The notes: generated by a model from the letters alone, not told the origin. DNA of 21,850 bases from Thalassospira sp. UBA1131 (GCF_002311515.1 NZ_DCAO01000102.1:1-21850), one strand, 5' to 3'; positions 1 through 7,194 are shown, counted from the first letter of the stretch. Numbers and translations: made by a program.

Positions 1-18
1 ATTGCGTGTTTTGTTTCC

Positions 19-42
19 ATATGTCGGGAAGTATCGACATAT
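19..42. repeat. Perfect 8-bp inverted repeat ATATGTCG-N8-CGACATAT
   Basis: Both arms match exactly (19-26 and 35-42) around an 8-base spacer. This is typical of a dimeric regulator site, or of a hairpin belonging to the gene cut off at the left edge. It differs from the ArsR operators further right (153-172 and 529-548), so a different protein probably reads it. No T-tract follows, which argues against a terminator. Confidence 0.5.
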
Positions 43-147
43 ATCGGTGCTGGCAAGTGACATTTGTATTGCAGTGGTGGTCATGCCCAAGTGCGACGTC
101 AAAAAGGATATTTGAATCAGCCAGATACGGGAGATGTAGAAAATGTA

Positions 148-175
148 TTTAAATAACTAGAAATATAGTTATAAT
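148..175 (+). promoter_or_regulatory. Predicted arsR promoter
   Basis: A perfect -10 hexamer TATAAT lies at 170-175. A 4-of-6 match to the -35 (TTTAAA, 148-153) lies 16 bases upstream. Only six bases separate the -10 from the arsR ATG at 182, so transcription would start on or next to the start codon. No Shine-Dalgarno sequence is visible. The ArsR operator at 153-172 fills the space between the two hexamers, where a bound repressor would block RNA polymerase. Confidence 0.6.
153..172. promoter_or_regulatory. Operator O1 for ArsR: ATAACTA-N6-TAGTTAT
   Basis: This is a perfect 7-bp inverted repeat with a 6-base spacer, lying between the -35 and -10 of the arsR promoter. ArsR/SmtB dimers bind short AT-rich dyads of this kind and usually repress their own gene. 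A second copy precedes the permease gene at 529-548, which supports ArsR as the reader. Assignment to ArsR is inferred from position and duplication. Confidence 0.7.
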
Positions 176-181
176 GACCGC

Positions 182-505
182 ATGAGTGAAAAAACCATTG
201 CACCGGCCTTTGCTGCACTGGGCCACGAATCCCGTCTGAAAATCTATCGTCTGCTGGTCAAGGCCGGGGACGAAGGGCTTAATATCGGCGATATCGGGCG
301 GGTGCTTGGCCTTCCGGCATCGACCCTTTCCCATCATCTGGGCACCTTGGTTCAGGCTGGTCTGGTCAAACAGGAAAAATTGGGGCGCGAAACCCGTAAC
401 CGGGCGGATTTCGATGTCATGCGCGATCTTATCGGCTTCATCACCGATGAATGTTGCAGCGGCGTCGATCTTGATGTCGCCGGTGAAACGGAAAAGGCCT
501 GCTAG
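182..505 (+). CDS. arsR: ArsR/SmtB-family metalloid-responsive repressor
   Basis: This 107-residue single-domain winged-helix repressor has the family length. The HTH is visible at about residues 35-62 (LGLPASTLSHHLGTLVQAGLV), followed by the wing. The DNA-contacting STLSHHL segment is typical of ArsR. The CxC inducer site in the DNA-binding helix of plasmid-type ArsR is absent. Instead there is a C-terminal Cys91-Cys92 pair plus Cys107. C-terminal cysteine sites of this kind are known from Acidithiobacillus ferrooxidans ArsR, and a vicinal pair from the methylarsenite-selective ArsR of Shewanella putrefaciens. With an ArsP-type permease next door, an As(III) or organoarsenical sensor is the best guess. 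Another thiophilic metal is possible. The gene appears autoregulated through 153-172 and may be leaderless. Its stop codon lies inside a terminator-like hairpin. Confidence 0.85.
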   Translation: MSEKTIAPAFAALGHESRLKIYRLLVKAGDEGLNIGDIGRVLGLPASTLSHHLGTLVQAGLVKQEKLGRETRNRADFDVMRDLIGFITDECCSGVDLDVAGETEKAC

Positions 506-520
506 GTCGGGCTTTTTTTT
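492..520 (+). terminator. Terminator/attenuator over the arsR stop codon
   Basis: Bases 492-501 pair with 508-517 (10 bp, including two G-T pairs). The loop is six bases, and a run of T ends at 520. The last arsR codons form the left arm and the stop codon TAG (503-505) is in the loop. A ribosome finishing arsR would mask the hairpin, so it could act as a translation-sensitive attenuator between arsR and the permease. That mechanism is inference. Confidence 0.55.
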
Positions 521-528
521 GGATCAAT

Positions 529-548
529 ATAACTAATTTTCTAGGGAT
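529..548. promoter_or_regulatory. Operator O2 for ArsR overlapping the permease RBS
   Basis: ATAACTA-N6-TAGGGAT repeats the left half-site and spacer of the arsR operator exactly, and matches the right half-site at 5 of 7 bases. The two differing bases turn TAGTTAT into TAGGGAT, giving the AGGGA (543-547) that serves as the ribosome-binding site seven bases before the permease ATG at 555. Bound ArsR could therefore also control the permease separately from arsR. Confidence 0.6.
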
Positions 549-554
549 ATAGAT

Positions 555-1592
555 ATGAGTGCCCTGACATTTCAATTGCGCCGCATCGGCACTTCTGCCC
601 GACAAACAGACCGGGTTTTGCTGGCAGCCTGCATCATCCTTGCCGCGATCTTTATCTTTGACGCGCCGCAATTTGTCCCAAGTTTGCAGTTCACGGCTGA
701 GTCCTTTGTAAGCACGGCACCGTTTCTGGTGCTCTCAATCGGTATTGCCGCCTATGCGACGGCAACCGGGGCCGATAACCTGATTTCGCGTGCCTTTGCC
801 GGGCGGCCTGTGCGAATGGTGTTTACCGCGGCCGCCTTCGGGGCGCTGTCGCCATTTTGCTCCTGCGGGGTGATCCCGCTGATTGCGGCCCTGCTTGCCA
901 TGGGGGTTCCGTTGGCACCGGTCATGGCGTTCTGGTTGGCGTCACCCGTGATTGACCCGGCGATGTTTGTTCTGACTGCGGGCACGCTTGGGACGGAATT
1001 TGCGGTGATTAAAATGATCTCGGCGATTGGTCTTGGTCTGATGGGTGGTTTTATCACCCTATGGCTGGGCTCGCGGGGCTTCCTTTCTGATCCGTTACGT
1101 GACGGGGTGGGCAATGGTGGCTGCGGCGGGGCCAAGGTCCGTTCACACAAGGCGGTTGTCTGGAAGTTCTGGCGCGATGATGAACGGATCAAAAAGTTCA
1201 GATCGTCCGCCATTGCCAACATGATCTTTTTGGGCAAGTGGATCGCCTTTGCCTTCCTGCTTGAAAGCATCATGGTCGCCTATGTTCCGGCTGAAAGTGT
1301 CAGTGGATTGCTTGGTGGTGACGGGATTGGCCCGATTGCCATTGCCACCCTTGTCGGGGTTCCGGCCTATTTGAATGGTTATGCCGCCCTTCCGATCATG
1401 GAAGGCCTGATTGCGCATGGCATGCAATCGGGCGCGGCGATGGCGTTTCTGGTGGCAGGTGGTGTGTCGTCGATCCCGGCGGCCATTGCCGTTTTTGCGC
1501 TGGTCAAAAAGCCGGTCTTTGCGCTGTATCTGGTTTATGCGCTGGTCGGTTCGTTCGCAATTGGCGTTATTTCGCAAGCCTGGCTTGGGTGA
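555..1592 (+). CDS. ArsP-type (PF03773/DUF318) inner-membrane permease
   Basis: This 345-residue polytopic protein has roughly eight hydrophobic segments. It carries the hallmark of the permease/DUF318 family: FCSCG at residues 101-105, then GVIPLIAALLAMGVPLAP and SPVIDPAMF. A hydrophilic central loop contains GNGGCGGAK, followed by a second membrane block. The CxC and the proline/aspartate motif are expected to line the metal(loid) pathway. Characterised relatives include Campylobacter ArsP, which exports trivalent organoarsenicals, and the Shewanella SO_0444 Cu/Zn exporter. The substrate cannot be decided from sequence. The ArsR gene just upstream, with matching operators, makes metalloid efflux likely. 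The ATG at 555 is chosen for the AGGGA seven bases before it. The stop lies one base from the convergent MocR stop, with no terminator between. Confidence 0.8.
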   Translation: MSALTFQLRRIGTSARQTDRVLLAACIILAAIFIFDAPQFVPSLQFTAESFVSTAPFLVLSIGIAAYATATGADNLISRAFAGRPVRMVFTAAAFGALSPFCSCGVIPLIAALLAMGVPLAPVMAFWLASPVIDPAMFVLTAGTLGTEFAVIKMISAIGLGLMGGFITLWLGSRGFLSDPLRDGVGNGGCGGAKVRSHKAVVWKFWRDDERIKKFRSSAIANMIFLGKWIAFAFLLESIMVAYVPAESVSGLLGGDGIGPIAIATLVGVPAYLNGYAALPIMEGLIAHGMQSGAAMAFLVAGGVSSIPAAIAVFALVKKPVFALYLVYALVGSFAIGVISQAWLG

Positions 1593-1593
1593 T

Positions 1594-2982
1594 CTAAATC
1601 ATCGCCGAGCATTGGCTTGGCAACATCTGAAGGACACTGGCGATGATTCCCAGCCCATGACGCAATCGATCTTCGCTAAGCTCGTGACTGATGCAGATCC
1701 GAACCGCTTCGGGGGCGTCATGTGCCTCTGCGGCAAAGCTGCGTCCTTCATTGATCAAAACACCAAGGCGTGCGCATTCGGCACAAAACACATCTGCGCG
1801 CCACCCTTCGGGCAGGCGTAACCAGATGTGAAACCCGTCACCCGGTGCTTCAGCGATCTCCTCTCCGAGAATGTCGAAGACGATTTGCTGGCGCCGGAGT
1901 GCTGTTTGCCGTTGCATCTGAGCAAGCTTTGAGGCTGTGCCATCCTTAATCAGGCGGTGTGCGATCTCAAGATTTGTCGGCGGTGTCATCCAGACGCTCA
2001 GATTGATGGCTTGATGTAGGGCGGGGACAAATCGTGTTGGCGCAGCCAGAAATCCGACGCGCAGACCCGGTGCCACAGTCTTCGAAAGGCTGGTGATATA
2101 AATTGTCTGATCCGGAGCGAAATGCGCAATGGGTGCAGGCTTGTCTCGTTTGAGCAGGCCAAACACATCGTCTTCAATCACAATGACATCATGTCGGCGG
2201 GCGGTTTCACCAATTTCCGCACGGCGCGCTGCTGGTAGTGTGACGGTCGTCGGGGCCTGCAATGTCGGCGTCAGATAAAAGGCCCGGGGGTTGGCATTGC
2301 GGCAGAGATCCTCGAAAGAGGCGGGGATAACGCCATTGTCATCCATTGCAACGCTTGCCGTTTTTAGGCCAAGCCGGGCTGCCATCCCCAAAACAGGGCT
2401 ATAGGTGAGGGCTTCTGTTAAAAGCAGATCGCCCGGCTGCAAAAGTGCCATAAGGGCGCTCAATATCCCATGCTGTCCACCAATGACCGGCACGATGCAA
2501 TCCGGATCGCAATCCAGACCATTTTCAGCCAGCCAGACTTTCCCCGCCTTACGATGTTTTTCCAGATGGGCATCCGTTTGGTAATCAAGCAATGCAGGCA
2601 CTTCGGTGCTGGTGGCGATGTCGCCCAAAATCCTGCGAACGTCCTGTTCCGCAAATCCCGATAGCGGCAAATTGCGCGAAAGATCTACTGGTCCGCTTAT
2701 TGGTCTTTGCATGGTTTGGGGTTCTTCATGCCCCAAGTTGCCGTCTGTGGAGCGCACGAAGGTTCCTCGCCCGACTTCCCCTTTCAGAAGGGCTCTCTTG
2801 ACGGCCTCGGCATAGGCCCGGCTTGTTGTATTCGGGGACATATCGAGTTGATAGGCCAGTTCGCGATGCGGCAAAAGCCGCGTCCCGGCGGGAAGCCGTC
2901 CGCTTGCAATATCCTCTGCCATTGCTTCGACGATCTGCAGGTATTTCGGGCCTTCGCGCCCCGATAGATCAGGTATCCACAT
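1594..2982 (-). CDS. MocR/GntR-family regulator with PLP-binding aminotransferase domain
   Basis: At 462 residues this matches the MocR (PdxR-like) architecture. An N-terminal GntR winged helix (about residues 8-75; LPAGTRLLPHRELAYQLDMS) is joined to a fold-type I aminotransferase domain. The PLP lysine is Lys301 in SLSKTVAPGLRVG, preceded by IEDDVFGLL, which carries the cofactor-contacting aspartate. These proteins sense amino acids or vitamin B6 compounds through PLP chemistry and control a neighbouring gene. The divergent EamA exporter is the obvious target. The start at 2982 gives the complete GntR N-terminus, but its ribosome-binding site is poor. The effector is unknown. Confidence 0.88.
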   Translation of the reverse strand: MWIPDLSGREGPKYLQIVEAMAEDIASGRLPAGTRLLPHRELAYQLDMSPNTTSRAYAEAVKRALLKGEVGRGTFVRSTDGNLGHEEPQTMQRPISGPVDLSRNLPLSGFAEQDVRRILGDIATSTEVPALLDYQTDAHLEKHRKAGKVWLAENGLDCDPDCIVPVIGGQHGILSALMALLQPGDLLLTEALTYSPVLGMAARLGLKTASVAMDDNGVIPASFEDLCRNANPRAFYLTPTLQAPTTVTLPAARRAEIGETARRHDVIVIEDDVFGLLKRDKPAPIAHFAPDQTIYITSLSKTVAPGLRVGFLAAPTRFVPALHQAINLSVWMTPPTNLEIAHRLIKDGTASKLAQMQRQTALRRQQIVFDILGEEIAEAPGDGFHIWLRLPEGWRADVFCAECARLGVLINEGRSFAAEAHDAPEAVRICISHELSEDRLRHGLGIIASVLQMLPSQCSAMI

Positions 2983-3002
2983 TGCTATCAGATCAATATT
3001 CT

Positions 3003-3046
3003 AATTGCATTGGTTAAATATTGGGGCAATTTGATGGAACTATCAA
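3003..3046. promoter_or_regulatory. Inverted repeats in the mocR-eamA divergent gap
   Basis: AATTGC (3003-3008) and GCAATT (3026-3031) form a perfect inverted repeat 17 bases apart, which spans about two helical turns from centre to centre. TTGAT (3031-3035) and ATCAA (3042-3046) form a second one directly adjoining it. The gap is only 85 bases, so this is the natural MocR binding region for both promoters. No convincing sigma-70 pair was found on either strand. Confidence 0.5.
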
Positions 3047-3067
3047 TGGAAAACTGAGGGTCGAGCC

Positions 3068-4015
3068 ATGGCGGAATTCACTTCATCTGGACGCAAAGGA
3101 GTTGCTCTTGCGCTGGGCAGTCTTGTCTTGCTTGCGGTTATGCCAATCATTTCCAACATGCGGCCCTTAGCGACCGATGCGCTGTCCTTCGCCTTTGCGC
3201 TTTCTGTCTGGCAAATTGTTTTCGCCGGGCCGTTGATGGGATTGGAGTTGCGGTTTGGCACGCCCGGGATTTTTGGTGTCGATCTGTCATGGCGTGTGCG
3301 CCGGCGCATGTTTCTGATGGCGTTGTTCACCGGTGGATTGTTTGGGCTGTCAACCTATGTCTATGTGCTTGGTGTTGAGAAGGCCGGTGCAACCAACGCG
3401 GCAATCGCCATTCAGGCCTATCCCGTTTTTGCAATTCTGATCGAAAGCCTGCTTCTGAAACGACGCAAGTCGATGCCGGAATATGTTCTGACGGCGATCC
3501 TGATCGGAACACTTTATTTTCTCGGGACCGGTGGCACGTTTCAGATGTCTGGTCTGTCTGAGTGGATTTTGCTTTGCCTTGGTGTGCCACTTCTATGGAG
3601 CATCGCCCACGTATTGATTAAAGAAGAGCTCGGGACCACACCGGTGACCCCAGCGCAGGTAACGTTCTTTCGGGTAATGATTTCTACCGTCTTCCTGTTT
3701 GTCGCGATTGCTATATCGGGTTCTTCGGCAATTGAACGGGGAATTGATGCGATCACACAGCCAATGTCGGCAGTCATGGGGTTGGTCTATTTCCTGGAAT
3801 TGATCGTTTGGTTCTATGCTGTGCGTCACATTGATGTCTCGCTTGCCAGTTCGATCACCACGCCCTGGCCCGCATTGACAATGGTTCTGGCCATTCCTTT
3901 TCTTGGTGAAACTGTGGCGCTGTATCAAATACTGGCATTGCTGGTAGTCATTGCCTGCATCTACGGGCTGACACTTGTCGGTGTACGAAAGGCCTCTTTG
4001 GCAACAACGGTTTGA
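3068..4015 (+). CDS. EamA/DMT-family metabolite exporter
   Basis: This 315-residue protein has about ten hydrophobic segments arranged as two EamA repeats (about residues 10-150 and 160-305). The second half contains the usual SSITTPWPALTMVLAIPFLGE stretch. DMT-family carriers export amino acids, nucleosides or other small metabolites across the inner membrane by proton antiport. The substrate cannot be read from sequence. The divergent MocR gene suggests an amine or amino-acid-like substrate. The ATG at 3068 is preceded by GAGGG about eight bases upstream. By eye this gene and mocR look somewhat more AT-rich than their neighbours, which hints at separate acquisition of the pair, but I did not compute it. 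Confidence 0.85.
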   Translation: MAEFTSSGRKGVALALGSLVLLAVMPIISNMRPLATDALSFAFALSVWQIVFAGPLMGLELRFGTPGIFGVDLSWRVRRRMFLMALFTGGLFGLSTYVYVLGVEKAGATNAAIAIQAYPVFAILIESLLLKRRKSMPEYVLTAILIGTLYFLGTGGTFQMSGLSEWILLCLGVPLLWSIAHVLIKEELGTTPVTPAQVTFFRVMISTVFLFVAIAISGSSAIERGIDAITQPMSAVMGLVYFLELIVWFYAVRHIDVSLASSITTPWPALTMVLAIPFLGETVALYQILALLVVIACIYGLTLVGVRKASLATTV

Positions 4016-4153
4016 AAAATGCTGTTTGGCTCGTCGAAGCTGGCTGTCAAACTATGCCCTACATGTCCGCTATGATGATTTCACGGTGGCAATGACGTTA
4101 AAAATCGCTACATTGCGCGCCAAGAAATTCATATCGGATTAAAGTTGATAACC

Positions 4154-5749
4154 ATGTCGATGATTGACAAGCAGGTATCGCGTCGCCGTACCTTCGCTAT
4201 CATTGCTCACCCGGATGCGGGTAAAACCACCCTGACCGAAAAACTGCTTCTTTTCGGGGGTGCTATCCAGATGGCTGGTGCAGTGAAGGCGAAAAAGGAA
4301 CAAAAGGGTGCCCGTTCGGACTTCATGAAGATCGAACAGGATCGCGGTATTTCCGTGTCCTCTGCCGTCATGACGTTCGAGTTCGAAGAAAATATCTTCA
4401 ACCTGCTTGATACGCCGGGCCACGAAGACTTTTCCGAAGATACCTATCGCGTGCTGACCGCCGTTGACTCCGCTGTCATGGTGATTGACGGCGCGAAGGG
4501 CATCGAGGCCCAGACGCGCAAGCTGTTTGAGGTCTGTCGTCTGCGTGACGTGCCGATCACAACCTTTGTTAACAAGCTTGACCGTGAAGCACGGGATTCG
4601 TTCGAACTGATTGATCAGATCGAACAGGATCTTGCCCTTGATGTGTCGCCGGTTACCTGGCCGATTGGCTCGGGCCGTGATTTCCATGGCTGCTACGATC
4701 TGGTCAATGATCAGCTTCTGTTCATGGAAAAAGGCGGCAACGTCGTCAAGGAAGCCATCCCGATCAAGGGGCTTGATGACCCAAAGCTTGATGAACTGAT
4801 CCCGGATTATCTTCTGGAAAAGCTTCGCGAAGAAGTCGAAATGGTGCGCGAAATCTGCCCGCCATTTGATTTGCAAAGCTACCGCGAAGGCCATCTGACC
4901 CCGGTCTTCTTTGGGTCGGCGGTCAATAACTTTGGCGTGCGTGAATTGTTGCGCGGCATTGGCGAAATCGCACCGACCCCGCGCCCGCAGGAAGCGGCAA
5001 CGCGCTTGGTCGAAGCGGTCGAGCCGAAGGTTGCTGGCTTTGTATTTAAGGTGCAGGCCAACATTGACCCGAACCACCGTGACCGCATTGCGTTCATTCG
5101 TCTGTGTTCTGGCCATTTCAAACGCGGCATGAAGCTTAAGCATGTGCGTGCCGGCAAACTGATGGCGGTGCATAACCCGATGCTGTTCTTTGCCAATGAA
5201 CGTGACATTGCCGAAGAAGCCTGGCCGGGCGACATCATCGGTATTCCGAACCACGGCACACTGCGCATTGGCGATACCCTGACCGAGGGCGAAGACCTTC
5301 GCTTCCGCGGGGTTCCGGCCTTCGCACCGGAATTGCTCCAGAAAGTCCGTCTTGATGATCCGCTCAAGGGCAAACACCTTCAGCGCGCGCTTGAACAGCT
5401 CGCTGAAGAAGGCGCATCGCAGGTCTTCAAGCCGATGATGGGTGCGGACTGGATCGTTGGCGTAGTCGGACAGCTTCAGTTCGAGGTCCTCAAAGAACGC
5501 ATCTCGGCCGAATATGGCATCAAGGTGCATTTCGAACCGACGCCTGCCTATGCCGCCCGCTGGGTGGTGGGCGATGATCCGCTTGAAATCAAGAAATTCC
5601 GGGATGCCAACCAGTCGGCGCTGTTTGAAGACCATGACGAAACACTGGTCTTTATTGCGCGTAACGCCTGGCACCTTGAAACCACACAACGCGACTGGCC
5701 GAACCTCAAATTCGAAGCCACCCGCGAACAGAACCTGATTGCGGCATAA
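4154..5749 (+). CDS. prfC: Peptide chain release factor 3 (RF3)
   Basis: RF3 is a translational GTPase that removes RF1/RF2 from the ribosome after peptide release. From the ATG at 4154 the protein has 531 residues; E. coli RF3 has 529. The GTPase motifs are all present: AHPDAGKTT (P-loop, residues 18-26), RGISVSSA (switch I), DTPGHEDF from Asp86 and NKLD from Asn140. The elongation-factor-like domain II (VFKVQANIDPNHRDRIAFIR) and the RF3-specific C-terminal domain ending in the KFEATREQNLI region follow. An in-frame TTG at 4145 would add three residues, and the ATG at 4160 would remove two. No clear Shine-Dalgarno sequence separates the two ATG codons. The gene stands alone and ends at a strong terminator. 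Confidence 0.96.
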   Translation: MSMIDKQVSRRRTFAIIAHPDAGKTTLTEKLLLFGGAIQMAGAVKAKKEQKGARSDFMKIEQDRGISVSSAVMTFEFEENIFNLLDTPGHEDFSEDTYRVLTAVDSAVMVIDGAKGIEAQTRKLFEVCRLRDVPITTFVNKLDREARDSFELIDQIEQDLALDVSPVTWPIGSGRDFHGCYDLVNDQLLFMEKGGNVVKEAIPIKGLDDPKLDELIPDYLLEKLREEVEMVREICPPFDLQSYREGHLTPVFFGSAVNNFGVRELLRGIGEIAPTPRPQEAATRLVEAVEPKVAGFVFKVQANIDPNHRDRIAFIRLCSGHFKRGMKLKHVRAGKLMAVHNPMLFFANERDIAEEAWPGDIIGIPNHGTLRIGDTLTEGEDLRFRGVPAFAPELLQKVRLDDPLKGKHLQRALEQLAEEGASQVFKPMMGADWIVGVVGQLQFEVLKERISAEYGIKVHFEPTPAYAARWVVGDDPLEIKKFRDANQSALFEDHDETLVFIARNAWHLETTQRDWPNLKFEATREQNLIAA

Positions 5750-5770
5750 TTACTGCACGCTGCCAAACGC

Positions 5771-5802
5771 AAAAAGCCGCCTTCATCCGAGGGCGGCTTT
5801 TT
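5771..5802. terminator. Bidirectional intrinsic terminator between prfC and azlD
   Basis: AAAAAGCCGCC (5771-5781) pairs perfectly with GGCGGCTTTTT (5792-5802). Three further inner pairs (one G-T) leave a four-base loop. There are T-runs on both strands, so it can end prfC transcripts rightwards and azlCD transcripts leftwards. Confidence 0.92.
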
Positions 5803-5825
5803 CTTTGCGTGTCTTCGGCGGTTGT

Positions 5826-6155
5826 CTAGTTGCCGATAAAATATCGGCCAACACCGACCAGAACCATGCCCACCGCCATGGCGGCAAACAGGTTGCGCGC
5901 AAGCGCCATGGTAATCACGGTGGCGGCCGCTCCGGCAATGCCGATGGCCCCTGCCGAAAGCGCACTTGGCACCCAGACGGAAATCAAAACAGCACCGGGC
6001 AGGCGTTCCAGCACATGCGCCCAGCGGCCATGTTGCGGCAAACGGTCCGCCATCAAAAGCCCGCCCAGACGCATGCCATAGGTCACCGCCGCCATGCCAA
6101 GGATGGTCAGAACGGCCTCAAGGCTGAAACTTGTCAGATCGGGGAATTGGGTCAT
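5826..6155 (-). CDS. azlD: AzlD-family small subunit of branched-chain amino acid exporter
   Basis: This 109-residue membrane protein has about four hydrophobic segments and the AzlD features TYGMRLGGLLMADRLP near the N-terminus and RLPGAVLISVWVP in the middle. AzlD pairs with AzlC to form a two-component exporter; the E. coli relatives YgaZ and YgaH export L-valine. The start codon overlaps the azlC stop as ATGA at 6152-6155, which indicates translational coupling. A GGAG lies eight bases upstream inside azlC. The gene ends 24 bases from the shared terminator at 5771-5802. Confidence 0.9.
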   Translation of the reverse strand: MTQFPDLTSFSLEAVLTILGMAAVTYGMRLGGLLMADRLPQHGRWAHVLERLPGAVLISVWVPSALSAGAIGIAGAAATVITMALARNLFAAMAVGMVLVGVGRYFIGN

Positions 6156-7021
6156 TGGCCCGTCTCCATTGCAGTCTCTGTTGCAGGTTTGGCGGCGTTT
6201 GTGCCTTCCGGCGCGCCATAGGCATCCCGGCCTTCAACGGCAAATTCGGCCTCAAGGCTGTCATCATCCATGTCTTCGCGCCAGGTCAGGGCGGCGACAA
6301 GGACACCGGCACCCGCACCGGCCAAAATTGACCAGGTGCCGGGCAAAGTGTAATGGCCGATGACCGATCCGATTGCGGCGGCAATCCATGGCAAAAGGTC
6401 AACCTTGCCCTTCCACATGCCGATGGTCAGCGCGGCAAAGACGGCGGTAAAAGCGAAATCAAGCGCATAAACCTCCGGATCGGGAATACCCCCGCCCAGA
6501 AGGTAGCCAACCGTATTGCCGGTCGCCCAGACCACGCCCAGGAAAATCCCGCCGCCCAGCAAAAAGCCCGGATTGGCCAAATCCTTTTGCGTCATCGACA
6601 CGGCCCAGTTTTCATCGGCGACCATATGCATGCCGGTCACCTTGACCCACAGCGGACGACCGCGAAACACCGGGCGCAGCGACGCCCCGATCAGGATATA
6701 GCGCATATTGATCACTGCCGTTGCGATGATGATGGTCGCACTTGGAATGGTTTCGCGCCAAAGATCGACCGACACGAACTGTGCCGATCCGGCAAATACG
6801 GCCAGGCTCATGAACAGAAGCTCGCCAAGTGACAAGCCGCGCTGTGCGGCCAGCACGCCAAGCACCGCACCAAAGATGATGGTGCTTGGCAAAAGCGGCA
6901 GACAGGCAAGGGCACCGCGCCGGATGGTATCGGCGTCGAAATGCCCTATCTGGGACTGGGGCTGCGGCTGGTTTTGGATCTGGTTCTCGGTCTGACTTTC
7001 GGTCTGTCCGGGGCGTGACAT
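6152..7021 (-). CDS. azlC: AzlC-family large subunit of branched-chain amino acid exporter
   Basis: AzlC family (PF03591), 289 residues from the ATG at 7021. Recognisable stretches are LPLLPSTIIFGAVLGVLA, FAGSAQFVSVDLW, INMRYILIGASL and GMHMVADENWA. An upstream in-frame ATG at 7078 would add 19 residues but has no ribosome-binding site, whereas AGGAAA lies eight bases before 7021. Two unusual extensions flank the membrane core. The N-terminal 26 residues are rich in Gln, Asn, Thr and Pro. The C-terminal tail of about 40 residues is hydrophilic and acidic (EDMDDDSLEAEF). Both should face water and are not part of the usual fold. The lysR gene lies upstream on the same strand and may regulate azlCD. 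Confidence 0.9.
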   Translation of the reverse strand: MSRPGQTESQTENQIQNQPQPQSQIGHFDADTIRRGALACLPLLPSTIIFGAVLGVLAAQRGLSLGELLFMSLAVFAGSAQFVSVDLWRETIPSATIIIATAVINMRYILIGASLRPVFRGRPLWVKVTGMHMVADENWAVSMTQKDLANPGFLLGGGIFLGVVWATGNTVGYLLGGGIPDPEVYALDFAFTAVFAALTIGMWKGKVDLLPWIAAAIGSVIGHYTLPGTWSILAGAGAGVLVAALTWREDMDDDSLEAEFAVEGRDAYGAPEGTNAAKPATETAMETGQ

Positions 7022-7029
7022 TTCCGACG

Positions 7030-7035
7030 TTTCCT
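7030..7035 (-). promoter_or_regulatory. Ribosome-binding site deciding the azlC start
   Basis: AGGAAA on the minus strand, eight bases before the ATG at 7021, supports that start over the longer frame from 7078. Confidence 0.65.
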
Positions 7036-7037
7036 GT

Positions 7038-7181
7038 GGTTGTTGGTGCCGGTTCGTTTTGGCGACCGGCACTTTCATGGGCGTAAACGGGTGGGCGAGG
7101 AGCCATCATTTCAGGCACCATACTGCCCGATATCAAATAGGCGGTATTGGACGATATTGCTATCGGTTGTTGGTGCCGGTT
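7038..7181. repeat. Exact 17-bp direct repeat bracketing the lysR-azlC gap
   Basis: GGTTGTTGGTGCCGGTT occurs at 7038-7054, just upstream of the azlC start, and again at 7165-7181, just downstream of the lysR stop, in the same orientation. The following bases also resemble each other after a small gap. The sequence has no dyad, so it is more likely a local duplication or an RNA element of the azlC leader than a classical operator. Confidence 0.6.
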
Positions 7182-7194
7182 TTGGGCCTGCGGC

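Noticed and set aside
4024..4052. Possible hairpin GTTTGGC/GTCAAAC after eamA
   Set aside because: It has only seven pairs including a G-T, a long loop and no T-run, so it is too weak to call a terminator.
4139..5689. 516-residue open frame antisense to prfC
   Set aside because: It mirrors the strongly conserved RF3 gene, has no family features and no ribosome-binding site, and arises from codon bias on the coding strand.
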